DNA of 59,870 nt, from positions 1 to 59,870 of the forward strand of contig PKDZ01000053.1 of the NCBI GenBank assembly GCA_002862785.1, in the 5' to 3' direction. Both the position numbers and the translations under genes were made by a program. This stretch comes from Flavobacteriales bacterium (lineage in GTDB: Bacteria; Bacteroidota; Bacteroidia; Flavobacteriales_D; Sanyastnellaceae). This document shows, one piece after another, positions 1 to 7,374 of this stretch (position 1 is the stretch's first letter; the number at the start of each line of letters is the position of its first letter). The notes under the pieces are model-generated. The model did no database searches, was not told the origin of the DNA, and worked only from the letters and a program-made list of their open reading frames with translations.

Positions 1-1932
1 GCCGCCCTCGACACTGCCGCCCTGACCACCTTCCTCGAGGACAACGGGTTCCCTGAGGACGCTGATGCCGCCACCCTCTTCCAACGCGTGGCCGATGGCG
101 ACCTCGATCCGGAGGCCCTGGCCGACTACTTGGGCGACGCCAACGCGGAGATGTTCAACCCGCCGGTGATTGGCGCTGAAGTCTACCGGTGGGCCGCTCA
201 ACCTCTGCGAGCCGGTGAAGCCGCACCGCGCGGCATCGACACCGCCAATGCGGCTTGGGTCCGCACCCACGAGGAAGGCCTCGACGAAGTCTGCTACAGT
301 TACTGTTACTATTTCGGCCTCATCGAAGTCGACCCCACCGACGAGACCCACCTCGTCATCGGCGGCGTGCCCCTGCTCGAGAGCACCGATGGCGGCGCCA
401 TGTGGTCCTCCATTGCCCAGGACAACGTCCACGTCGACCACCACCACATCTGGTTCAACCCGGCCAACCCGTTGCACCTGATCAACGGCAACGACGGCGG
501 CATCAACGTCACCTTCGACGGCGGCGAACATTGGACCAGCTGCAACTCCCCTGCGGTGGGTCAGTTCTACGCCGTGGCCGTGGACGACGCCAATCCCTAC
601 CGCATCTATGGCGGATTGCAGGACAATGGCACGTGGCGCGGCCCGAGCCGCTACAAAGCCAGTCCGCGTTGGCACCAGACCGGCGACTACCCCTACGACC
701 GGCTCAACGGCGGGGACGGCATGCAAATCCAGGTCGACACCCGCGACAACGAGACGATCTACACCGGCTCCCAGTTCGGTTGGTATGCCCGTTCCAACAA
801 GCAGACCGGCGACCGCGCCTTCCTTCACCCCAAACACACCCTTGGAGAAACCCCGCTCCGGTGGAATTGGCAGACCCCGATCTACCTGAGCCGCCACCAC
901 CAAGACGTGCTGTACATGGCGTCCAACCGCGTGCATCGCTCGCTGGCCCAAGGCGACGATTTCGAGGCGATGTCGGACGACCTCACTCGGGGCTCCCGCT
1001 CAGGCAATGTCCCCTTCGGCTCCTTGACCTCCCTCCACGAAAGCCCACTGCGCTTCGGGCGCCTCGCCGTGGGCTCCGATGATGGCTTGCTCCACACCAG
1101 CATGGACGGTGGCTACACCTGGGAGGACCGCACACCGCCGGCCCCCAACGCTTCGCCGGATCGCTCCTTGTGGATTTCAGAAGTCCTCTGGTCCCACCAC
1201 GACCCCGACCGGCTCTACGCCACCTTCAACGGCTACCGCCACGACCACTTCGCCCCCTACCTCTACGTCTCGGAAGACGCAGGGATGACCTGGACCCGCA
1301 GAGGCGATGACGGAACCGTCCGCGGCGGCCTGCCCATGGAACCCATCAACGCCTTGGCGGAATCCGCCGATGTGAATGGCTTGCTGTTCTGCGGCACCGA
1401 CGGCGGCCTGTATGCCTCGATGGATGACGGCCTGAGTTGGAGCATGGCGCACTCCGACCTGCCGCGTGTGCCGGTGCACGACCTCGTCATCCAAGAGCGC
1501 GAAAACGAGCTCGTCATTGGGACCCACGGCCGCAGCATCTGGGTGCTCGACCTCGACGCATTGGTGGATGGCCTGAGTGAAGGAGAAACCGACATGGCGA
1601 CCCTTCGCTTTGACGCCCCCGAGGAGCTCGAATGGCGCGAGGGTTGGGGCGAACGCGGCTACGGCTGGGGAGACCCCTGGGAGCCCAAGGTCAGCGTCAG
1701 CGTGTTCTTGCCGGAGGGCGGAACGTGCACCCTTCAAGCCGAGGACAGCACCGGAACCATGGTGATGCAAGCCGAATTCGAGTCGACCCGACGCGGGTGG
1801 CAGACCCTCGAATTCGTTCCCGAAAAGCTCAATGAAGACGGGTACCTCGACCCGGGCACCTACACCGTGGTGCTCAAGCTCGCCGACGGCACGACCGCCC
1901 GTCAGGACTGGGCCATCCTCGAGGAGGAATAA
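1..1932 (+). CDS. BNR/Asp-box (VPS10-like) beta-propeller protein, 5' end outside window
   Basis: The frame is open from base 1, so the true start lies left of the window; the GTG at 88 is only an internal codon. At least five Asp-box motifs of the form S/T-x-D-x-G-x-x-W are visible (STDGGAMW, TFDGGEHW, SMDGGYTW, SEDAGMTW, SMDDGLSW), spaced as in sialidase/VPS10-type beta-propellers. A run rich in His follows the first box (VDHHHIWF). After the propeller comes a C-terminal part of about 110 residues with a beta-sandwich look, ending LADGTTARQDWAILEEE. Such proteins in Bacteroidota are usually exported and annotated as glycosyl hydrolases without proven activity. No T9SS C-terminal domain is evident. 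It converges on nadE, with 3 bases between the stop codons. Family call is firm; substrate unknown. Confidence 0.75.
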   Translation, partial: AALDTAALTTFLEDNGFPEDADAATLFQRVADGDLDPEALADYLGDANAEMFNPPVIGAEVYRWAAQPLRAGEAAPRGIDTANAAWVRTHEEGLDEVCYSYCYYFGLIEVDPTDETHLVIGGVPLLESTDGGAMWSSIAQDNVHVDHHHIWFNPANPLHLINGNDGGINVTFDGGEHWTSCNSPAVGQFYAVAVDDANPYRIYGGLQDNGTWRGPSRYKASPRWHQTGDYPYDRLNGGDGMQIQVDTRDNETIYTGSQFGWYARSNKQTGDRAFLHPKHTLGETPLRWNWQTPIYLSRHHQDVLYMASNRVHRSLAQGDDFEAMSDDLTRGSRSGNVPFGSLTSLHESPLRFGRLAVGSDDGLLHTSMDGGYTWEDRTPPAPNASPDRSLWISEVLWSHHDPDRLYATFNGYRHDHFAPYLYVSEDAGMTWTRRGDDGTVRGGLPMEPINALAESADVNGLLFCGTDGGLYASMDDGLSWSMAHSDLPRVPVHDLVIQERENELVIGTHGRSIWVLDLDALVDGLSEGETDMATLRFDAPEELEWREGWGERGYGWGDPWEPKVSVSVFLPEGGTCTLQAEDSTGTMVMQAEFESTRRGWQTLEFVPEKLNEDGYLDPGTYTVVLKLADGTTARQDWAILEEE

Positions 1933-1935
1933 GGG

Positions 1936-2757
1936 TCAGCTGAACAAGGAAGCGGGGATCTCGCAGACCGGGATGGGATCCATCTTGTGCCGGTTGGCCC
2001 GGTGATGGCGGAGGTAAATCTCCAGCACCGCCGCCTCGCGGGAATCCGTGCCGAACTCCGAGACCGAGCGACCTGCGGCCACCTGTTCCATCGCCCACTC
2101 GAGCTCATCGTAGGTGGCTCCGAGCTGGTCTTCATCCGTGCGGTCATCGCCCCAAAGACCGTCGGTGGGTGCAGCATTCAAGATCGCCTCTCCCACCCCG
2201 AGGGCACGTCCGACGGCGTACACCTCGTTCTTGAGCAGGTCGGCAATCGGGCTGAGGTCCACCCCCCCATCGCCGTACTTGGTGTAGAAGCCGACGCCAA
2301 AGTCCTCGACCTTGTTGCCGGTGCCGGCCACGAGGGCGCGGCGTTCGGTTGCGACGGCATACAGCGTCGTCATCCTCAATCGAGCCCGCGCATTGGCCAG
2401 GGACAGTCCCCCAAACGGCGCGCCAGACGCTCCAGCAAGGGCATCGGACAACCCATCGAAGGACGGAGTGAGGTCCACGACCAGCGAGGAGACGTTCTCA
2501 AATTCAGACTCGAGCCATGCGATGTGGCCCGCCCCACGCTGGTCCTGATCGGCGGCCTGGTGAATGGGCATGCGCAGCACCGTCGTGGGCCGGCCCGTGC
2601 GGGCGGCCAGCGTGGACGTCACCGCAGAATCGATGCCGCCACTGACCCCGACCACCCAGCCGTCGAGGCCGGCGCGGTCGATGTAATCGGTCATCCAGCG
2701 GCCGATGTGATCGGCGGCGGCGGCGGCATCCAGGGTACGGGAGGAGCAAAGGGCCAT
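1936..2757 (-). CDS. nadE: NAD(+) synthase, ammonia-dependent type
   Basis: 273 residues, the usual length of single-domain NadE, with no N-terminal glutaminase domain. The PP-loop SGGIDSA (residues 39-45) binds the pyrophosphate of ATP used to adenylate deamido-NAD; further family features include AGTGNKVEDFGVGFYTKYGD and a DGLWGDDRTDEDQLG stretch typical of the deamido-NAD/ATP site. It catalyses the last step of NAD synthesis in the cytoplasm. The ATG at 2757 lies one base beyond the stop of the upstream barrel gene on the same strand, so the two are probably co-transcribed. Nothing looks degenerate. Confidence 0.93.
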   Translation of the reverse strand: MALCSSRTLDAAAAADHIGRWMTDYIDRAGLDGWVVGVSGGIDSAVTSTLAARTGRPTTVLRMPIHQAADQDQRGAGHIAWLESEFENVSSLVVDLTPSFDGLSDALAGASGAPFGGLSLANARARLRMTTLYAVATERRALVAGTGNKVEDFGVGFYTKYGDGGVDLSPIADLLKNEVYAVGRALGVGEAILNAAPTDGLWGDDRTDEDQLGATYDELEWAMEQVAAGRSVSEFGTDSREAAVLEIYLRHHRANRHKMDPIPVCEIPASLFS

Positions 2758-2758
2758 G

Positions 2759-3640
2759 TCAGAACAACAATCCGAGGCTCAAAAGGATCGCGTTGTCGAC
2801 CATTTTCCGGTCGTACCCTTCCGGGAAGAGCGGGACGGCCGTATCCGACACCGGCAAGGATTGCAGGTGCTCCTCGTCCAAAGTCGGTCCGAAATTCCGA
2901 TTGTTGGCCACATTGAAAAGGCCGTTGTTGAACGTCGCCCCAAGCAGCAGTGCGGTCTTGCCACTGAGGTTGTATTCGATGCCGAGGCCCAGGATCATCG
3001 CCGCCCGCATCAGGGCCACTTCATCTTCGACCGGGACATCCTTGAATTCGATTTCCCCGGTCTCGAGATCCTCGACCCACTCGCTGCCGACGAAGACTTC
3101 TGAATCGTTGCGGAACCGGTATTTCACGAGGTCATCTGCCGTGGCCCGCAGGTTCAGGCCGAGACCGAGACCGAATTGGCCCCAATAGGTGATGTGGCCG
3201 ATTTGCCGCGTCCGGAACTTGAAAGTGACCGGGAGCTCCACCCAATGCTGGGTCAGCGTCCGCTCTCGCTCGACGACAAACTGGGTGGTGTCGTTGGCCG
3301 GATCGAGCGGATCGCCGGTCAGACGCTCAATGGACGTCATCTTTCCGCCGTTGCGGAAGACGTTGACGCCCGTCCCGATGGCATAGTTGTCGGCAAACAT
3401 GATGTCGGCCGTGAAGCCGAAACCGAATCGACCGATGCTCCCGTCGCTGACCGTGCTGCCATCCCGTGCATCGAGCCAGGCAATGGACGGCAAAAGGTGA
3501 AGCCCCATTCGGAAGCGGGGTTCCTCGTACCGGGCAAGACCAGGGCGGGAAGACGCGTTGTTTTGCTGGGCCACTCCATCGAAGGTGAGAAAGAGGCCGG
3601 AGAGGGCGAGAAGAAAGGTCGGTGTCTTGTGAATGGACAT
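2759..3640 (-). CDS. Outer-membrane beta-barrel protein (PorT-like family)
   Basis: 293 residues with a signal peptide at the N terminus (hydrophobic TFLLALSGLFLTFDGVAQ). After that come alternating amphipathic strands such as FRMGLHLLPSIAWL, RFGFGFTADIMFADNYAIGTGVNVF and WGQFGLGLGLNL, ending in the strand NAILLSLGLLF with a terminal aromatic residue, as expected for a BamA-inserted barrel. It resembles the PorT/outer-membrane beta-barrel family of Bacteroidota, some members of which serve type IX secretion. I cannot tell whether this is PorT itself or a paralogue. It is divergent from gldB, with about 90 bases between the starts, and is followed at once by nadE. Confidence 0.7.
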   Translation of the reverse strand: MSIHKTPTFLLALSGLFLTFDGVAQQNNASSRPGLARYEEPRFRMGLHLLPSIAWLDARDGSTVSDGSIGRFGFGFTADIMFADNYAIGTGVNVFRNGGKMTSIERLTGDPLDPANDTTQFVVERERTLTQHWVELPVTFKFRTRQIGHITYWGQFGLGLGLNLRATADDLVKYRFRNDSEVFVGSEWVEDLETGEIEFKDVPVEDEVALMRAAMILGLGIEYNLSGKTALLLGATFNNGLFNVANNRNFGPTLDEEHLQSLPVSDTAVPLFPEGYDRKMVDNAILLSLGLLF

Positions 3641-3732
3641 GGGCTGTGTGGATTGACGAACGTCCTTCCGGTGGCAAAATGCATGCCGAATCCCAACGAA
3701 CCGGCCGTCAGCCCCACATTTTTACACCTCTG

Positions 3733-4806
3733 ATGCGTCCATTCGTTCTCCACCGGATTCTCCGCCTCCACCCATTGGGCTGGCTCCCTGTGCTGCCCCT
3801 TCTCCTCCTGGCCGGATGTGAATCGGGGCGGGGAGACTATGCCCGCTTCGATGTTGCCCCGACGGGGCCAGCTCTCGACACCGAGACATCCTGGAGGACA
3901 GTCCTGAACGGCACCCCTCTCCCTGCACCCACCGAAGCTCCGGCCTCGATCGCGCCCCTCGTCACCAACATCCTGCAACTCGGTCCTTGGCCCCCAGCCG
4001 ACCTCATGGAGCAGGCCAGACTCGATTCCGCCTGGGCCGCCTTCACCGCCTTCGAGGGCACCCGTGTCGGCGTGCGCGGCATTGACAGTGTGCTGTCCCA
4101 AACCGGCCGTCTCGACGACGCCACCGAGCGCCTCTCGGACGCCTTTGGACGCTGGCGGGTTCATTTCCCCAACGACCCTGTCCCTGCGGTGGACCTCGCC
4201 TACACCGGGTTCAACTACAGCGCCTACCCCACCGATGACCTGCTGCTGATTGGCTGCGAATTCTTCCTCGGTGCCGACCACCCCGCCGTCCTGGGCCTGC
4301 CCCCGACCATTTACCCACGGTACATGCAAGAACGGATGGTCCCCGACCACCTCGTCGGCGACGCCCTCCGGGGCTGGCTGCTCGTCCATTTCCAGGACGG
4401 GCATTACGATCCCAAAGGACGGCTCGCCGAGGAGCTGCTCTATTGGGGCAAGGTTCTTTACATCGCCCAGTGCCTCGCCCCGGAAACCCCTCCCCACGAT
4501 CTGCTGGACTGGACCCGGGAAGAATGGAATTGGGCCATGGCCAACGAGCGTTCCGTCTGGAGCGAACTGCGCACCGAGGAGATGCTCTACACCCGGCGCA
4601 GGATGGACGTTCAGCGCTGGACGTCGGACGCGCCCTTCACCAAGGCGGGGGCCGTTCCCCAGGACAGTCCCGACCGCCTCGGATGGTTCATCGGGATGCG
4701 CTGGGTCGAAGATTTCATGGCCCGACGGACCGACCTCGATTTGCCCGAGCTGATGGCGCAGGAGGACGTCCTGCCGTTTTTGCAGGCCTACCGGCCCGGC
4801 AGTTGA
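3733..4806 (+). CDS. gldB: Gliding motility-associated lipoprotein GldB
   Basis: 357 residues from the ATG at 3733. I chose this start because a lipoprotein signal follows it directly: LPVLPLLLLAGC with the lipobox cysteine; the frame is open back to 3622 but that part does not resemble a protein start. The body has the GldB hallmarks: a mixed helical sequence with DLAYTGFNYSAYPTDDLLLIGCEFFLGADHP, a helix-rich middle, and a C terminus with WFIGMRWVEDFM. GldB is required for gliding and T9SS function in Flavobacterium; it is anchored in the envelope. Its neighbour gldC follows after 23 bases, the order known from flavobacteria. It is not proof of gliding, since other gld genes are outside the window. 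Confidence 0.88.
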   Translation: MRPFVLHRILRLHPLGWLPVLPLLLLAGCESGRGDYARFDVAPTGPALDTETSWRTVLNGTPLPAPTEAPASIAPLVTNILQLGPWPPADLMEQARLDSAWAAFTAFEGTRVGVRGIDSVLSQTGRLDDATERLSDAFGRWRVHFPNDPVPAVDLAYTGFNYSAYPTDDLLLIGCEFFLGADHPAVLGLPPTIYPRYMQERMVPDHLVGDALRGWLLVHFQDGHYDPKGRLAEELLYWGKVLYIAQCLAPETPPHDLLDWTREEWNWAMANERSVWSELRTEEMLYTRRRMDVQRWTSDAPFTKAGAVPQDSPDRLGWFIGMRWVEDFMARRTDLDLPELMAQEDVLPFLQAYRPGS

Positions 4807-4829
4807 ACGCGGCGGGCGAACTTGCGCCC

Positions 4830-5168
4830 ATGTCTGACTCCCGCACCTCCCAGATCCAGCTGAACGTGACCACCGACGCCAACAAGGTGCCGACCGCCAT
4901 CCGCTGGTCCGCCAGCGACGCCGGCATCGCAGACGCCGAGGCCAAAGCCTTCGCCTTGAGCGTCTGGAACGGCCGAGAAGCGCTGAGCATCGACCTCTGG
5001 GACAAGGACATGACCGTGGAGGAGATGAAGGTCTTTGTCTGCCAATCCATGATGACCATGGCGGACGCCCTCGAACGGTCAACGCAAGACGAACGGGCCG
5101 CCGGCGCCATCCGCGGCTTCACCTCCGAACTGGCCGAGCGCCTGGGCGTGGGACCCGCGGCCGGCTGA
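4830..5168 (+). CDS. gldC: Gliding motility protein GldC
   Basis: 112 residues, the normal size of GldC. Typical stretches are IQLNVTTDANKVPTAIRWSASDAG, the acidic SIDLWDKDMTVEEMKVFVCQSM and a C-terminal helix ending in LAERLGVGP. It has no signal peptide and is probably cytoplasmic or peripheral. In Flavobacterium loss of gldC gives a partial spreading defect. The ATG at 4830 sits 23 bases after gldB on the same strand, so they form one unit. Its stop codon abuts the stop of the convergent engB gene with no bases between them. Confidence 0.88.
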   Translation: MSDSRTSQIQLNVTTDANKVPTAIRWSASDAGIADAEAKAFALSVWNGREALSIDLWDKDMTVEEMKVFVCQSMMTMADALERSTQDERAAGAIRGFTSELAERLGVGPAAG

Positions 5169-5810
5169 TCACTCTTCCTCTGGAGGCTTTCGGTAAATCG
5201 GGTTGGTCTGGGCGATGAACCCAAGCACATCTTGGCGACCGTCCCCCTTCTCAGCGGACGTCACGAAATGCGGCGGCATGGCCGACCACTGCTTCAGCAT
5301 GCGCTCAGTGTAGCGCGGCAGAAAGGCCTCCCGCTCGGCAATCGTCAGCTTGTCCACCTTTGTGAAGATGATGGCGAAGGACAACCCGTTTTCCGCCATC
5401 CACACCATGAAGTCCAGGTCGATCTTCTGCGGGGGCAGACGCGAGTCGATCAGCATCATGATGCACATCAGATTCTCACGCTTGGTGAGGTACTCCTTGG
5501 AAGTCCGCTCCCACGACTTGCGGTCCTTCTTGGACACCTTGGCGTAGCCAATGCCCGGCAGGTCGACGAGGTACCACTCGCGCCCGGCCGTGCTCATCGA
5601 GAAGTGGTTGAGGAGCTGCGTCTTGCCCGGGGTGGAGCTGGTCTTGGCCAGCGCCTTGCGCCCGGTGAGCATGTTGATCAACGAGCTCTTGCCCACGTTG
5701 GACCGCCCGATGAAGGCGTATTCCGGCCGGTCCGCCTTGGGGCATTCCTGCCGCTTGGCACTGGACTTGACGAATTGCGGATCGTCAACCGAGTATTCCG
5801 CGGCGCTCAT
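5169..5810 (-). CDS. engB: Ribosome biogenesis GTPase EngB (YihA/YsxC)
   Basis: 213 residues. The GTPase motifs are in order: G1 GRSNVGKS at residues 35-42, the switch I Thr in SSTPGKT, G3 DLPGIG, and G4 TKVDK. EngB is an essential TRAFAC GTPase acting late in 50S subunit assembly in the cytoplasm. The N terminus SVDDPQFVKSSAKRQECPKADRPEYAFIGRSN is typical of the family. Its first 26 bases overlap the end of the upstream alpha/beta hydrolase gene, so translation is likely coupled. Complete, no oddities. Confidence 0.94.
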   Translation of the reverse strand: MSAAEYSVDDPQFVKSSAKRQECPKADRPEYAFIGRSNVGKSSLINMLTGRKALAKTSSTPGKTQLLNHFSMSTAGREWYLVDLPGIGYAKVSKKDRKSWERTSKEYLTKRENLMCIMMLIDSRLPPQKIDLDFMVWMAENGLSFAIIFTKVDKLTIAEREAFLPRYTERMLKQWSAMPPHFVTSAEKGDGRQDVLGFIAQTNPIYRKPPEEE

Positions 5811-6555
5811 ACCAGTCGGACAAAATGCGATTGAACGGCTCCGGGTGCTCCATCATCGGCGCGTGCCCGCACTCGTCAATCCAGTACAGGTCGGCATCGG
5901 GCAGCAGGGACTCGAATTCGCCCGCCACCTCGGGCGGGGTGATGGTGTCGTTCCGCCCCCAAATGAGACAGGTCGGCTGGGTCATCGCGGGCAGGTCCTT
6001 GGCCATGTTGTGGCGGATGGCACTCTTGGCAATGGCGAGGATGCGCAGCACCCGGTTGCGGTCGTTGACAATGGCAAAGCACTCGTCCACCAGGTCCGGC
6101 GTCGCGTGCATCGGGTCGAAGAACGTCTCGCCCACCTTGTTGCGGATGAACTCCTTGTCCTCGCGGCGGGGGAAGCTGCTCCCAAACGCGTTCTCGTACA
6201 GGCCGCTGCTCGCGGTCAGAGTGAGCGAGGCCACACGGTCGGGGTTGCGCTTGGTGTAGATCAACCCGACATGGCCCCCAAGGGAATTGCCCAACAGGTG
6301 AACCTTCTCGAGGCCGAGGTGGTCGATGAATTTCTCGACATGCTTGGCAAGGGTCTTCGCACTGGTGGTGGCCAGCGGCAGGTCGTACAGCGGGAGCATC
6401 GGAATGATGACCCGCATCTTCCCGGCAAAGTGGGCAAAGAGGTGCTCGAAATTGCTCAGCGCTCCGAAGAGGCCGTGTAGCAGCACGAGGGGCGTGCCCT
6501 CTTCCGCACTCTGGACGTAGCGGAAATCGCCGGAGGTGATCAAATCCTGTTCCAT
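5785..6555 (-). CDS. Alpha/beta hydrolase
   Basis: 256 residues when started at the ATG at 6555; a TTG at 6570 would add five residues. The alpha/beta hydrolase fold is clear: oxyanion loop LLHGLFGALSN, nucleophile elbow GNSLGG (Ser91), acid in GRNDTITP (Asp203) and His231 in CGHAPMMEHP. The sequence is of the 'hydrolase next to engB/mraZ' kind often seen in Flavobacteriia; the substrate is unknown. No signal peptide, so cytoplasmic. It is divergent from the dcw cluster and overlaps engB by 26 bases. A weak -7-like TTTCTTTG lies just upstream on this strand. Confidence 0.82.
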   Translation of the reverse strand: MEQDLITSGDFRYVQSAEEGTPLVLLHGLFGALSNFEHLFAHFAGKMRVIIPMLPLYDLPLATTSAKTLAKHVEKFIDHLGLEKVHLLGNSLGGHVGLIYTKRNPDRVASLTLTASSGLYENAFGSSFPRREDKEFIRNKVGETFFDPMHATPDLVDECFAIVNDRNRVLRILAIAKSAIRHNMAKDLPAMTQPTCLIWGRNDTITPPEVAGEFESLLPDADLYWIDECGHAPMMEHPEPFNRILSDWYERRGILG

Positions 6556-6777
6556 GGGCGTGTTGAACAAAGAAAGAGACAGCGCTCCCCCCTTTGGAGT
6601 TCTGACCGCCGGTCAATGAGGCCCGCCGTGTGGACAACCATCCGGTGGGGCATTGTGGATTGCCTTCAACATCCCACAATCTCCCACCTTCTCCCGCCCT
6701 GTTGAATTCCGGATTCAACAAGCTGAATTTGAGCTCATTGTGGATTTCCCTGAGGGTTTTCTCCCTCCACGGGTGTG

Positions 6778-6799
6778 GACACTTTTTCCACAAAGTGTC
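6778..6799. repeat. Perfect 8-base inverted repeat with a DnaA-box-like core
   Basis: Arms GACACTTT (6778-6785) and AAAGTGTC (6792-6799) flank a six-base loop TTCCAC. TTTTCCACA at 6784-6792 fits the relaxed DnaA box TTWTNCACA. It lies just upstream of the GTGGG array. It could be a regulator site; there is no T-run to make it a terminator of anything. Confidence 0.45.
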
Positions 6800-6804
6800 G
6801 GATT

Positions 6805-6839
6805 GTGGGTCACAGTGGGAAATCGTGGGAAAAAGCGGG
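6805..6839 (+). promoter_or_regulatory. MraZ box array: four GTGGG/GCGGG units at 10-base spacing
   Basis: GTGGG occurs at 6805, 6815 and 6825, and GCGGG at 6835, each exactly one helical turn apart. This is the known layout of MraZ operators in other bacteria (TGGG repeats separated by five bases upstream of mraZ). The array ends directly at the -7 element of mraZ and covers the -33 position, so bound MraZ would block the promoter. Autoregulation is inferred from the family. Confidence 0.8.
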
Positions 6840-6847
6840 TACTTTTG
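6840..6847 (+). promoter_or_regulatory. mraZ/dcw promoter -7 element
   Basis: TACTTTTG is an exact match to the Bacteroidota -7 consensus TAnnTTTG. It ends 23 bases before the mraZ ATG. No good TTTG-type -33 is visible, because that position is occupied by the GTGGG boxes. Confidence 0.6.
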
Positions 6848-6848
6848 G

Positions 6849-6864
6849 ATGGGCAAGTGCCCAT
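6849..6864. repeat. Inverted repeat at the predicted dcw transcript start
   Basis: ATGGGCA (6849-6855) and TGCCCAT (6858-6864) form a perfect seven-base inverted repeat with a two-base centre. The expected start of transcription falls inside it. It ends six bases before the mraZ ATG, so a 5' hairpin could mask ribosome entry or protect the mRNA. Confidence 0.45.
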
Positions 6865-6870
6865 TGAATC

Positions 6871-7374
6871 ATGCTGAACCTCCTCGGGGAATACCACTGT
6901 CGGATCGACGCCAAAGGGCGCGTCAGCTTCCCGGCCAAACTGCGCAAGCAGCTGGACCGCGTGCTGCACGACGGCCTGGTGGTCAACCGCGACATTTTCG
7001 AGGGGTGCCTGGTGATCTACCCCAAGCCGGAATGGGACAAGGTCAACGCCGAGATGTCCCGCCTCAGCCGGTATGACCGCAACCACCAGCTCTTCCAGCG
7101 GAAATTCATGAAGGGGGCCACCCTCGTGGAAGTGGACGGCTCCGGCCGACTGCTCGTGCCCGCCGCCCTGCTGGGCCACGCCGGCCTCGACGCCGGCAAG
7201 GCGGGCGACTGCGTGGTCACCGGCCTCGGCGAGAAGATCGAGGTGTGGTCCAAGGCCCGCTTCGAGCAGCAGGTGCTCGGCGGCGAGGACGATTTCGACT
7301 TCGGCGCCCTCGCCGAGAAAGTGCGTCAGGACATCGATCCGGCGCGGAACCCCAACGACTCCGCACGCAACTGA
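6871..7374 (+). CDS. mraZ: Division/cell wall cluster transcriptional repressor MraZ
   Basis: 167 residues with the two SpoVT/AbrB-like MraZ repeats: the first around LLGEYHCRIDAKGRVSFPAKLR, the second around FMKGATLVEVDGSGRLLVPAALL. Both contain the D-x-K/S-G-R core. MraZ assembles as a ring and binds repeated TGGG boxes upstream of its own gene; four such boxes lie just upstream here. The ATG at 6871 sits about 23 bases after the -7 element. The stop overlaps the rsmH start by one base (TGATG). The acidic tail of about 25 residues is a little longer than usual. Confidence 0.95.
   Translation: MLNLLGEYHCRIDAKGRVSFPAKLRKQLDRVLHDGLVVNRDIFEGCLVIYPKPEWDKVNAEMSRLSRYDRNHQLFQRKFMKGATLVEVDGSGRLLVPAALLGHAGLDAGKAGDCVVTGLGEKIEVWSKARFEQQVLGGEDDFDFGALAEKVRQDIDPARNPNDSARN

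Larger units (their letters stand above)
6556..6870. other. Intergenic control region before the dcw cluster
   Basis: This 315-base gap between the divergent hydrolase gene and mraZ is more AT-rich than its flanks and holds no gene I can support. It contains five TGTGGA/TCCACA hexamers (starts at 6629, 6654, 6739, 6774 and, inverted, 6787). There is also a perfect 8-base inverted repeat (6778-6799), the GTGGG box array (6805-6839), a -7 element (6840-6847) and a second inverted repeat (6849-6864). Confidence 0.6.

Noticed and set aside
6556-6870. Replication origin
   Set aside because: DnaA-like hexamers are present but no dnaA gene, no clear AT-rich unwinding tract and most boxes differ from the consensus at two positions; a regulatory region of the dcw cluster explains it better.
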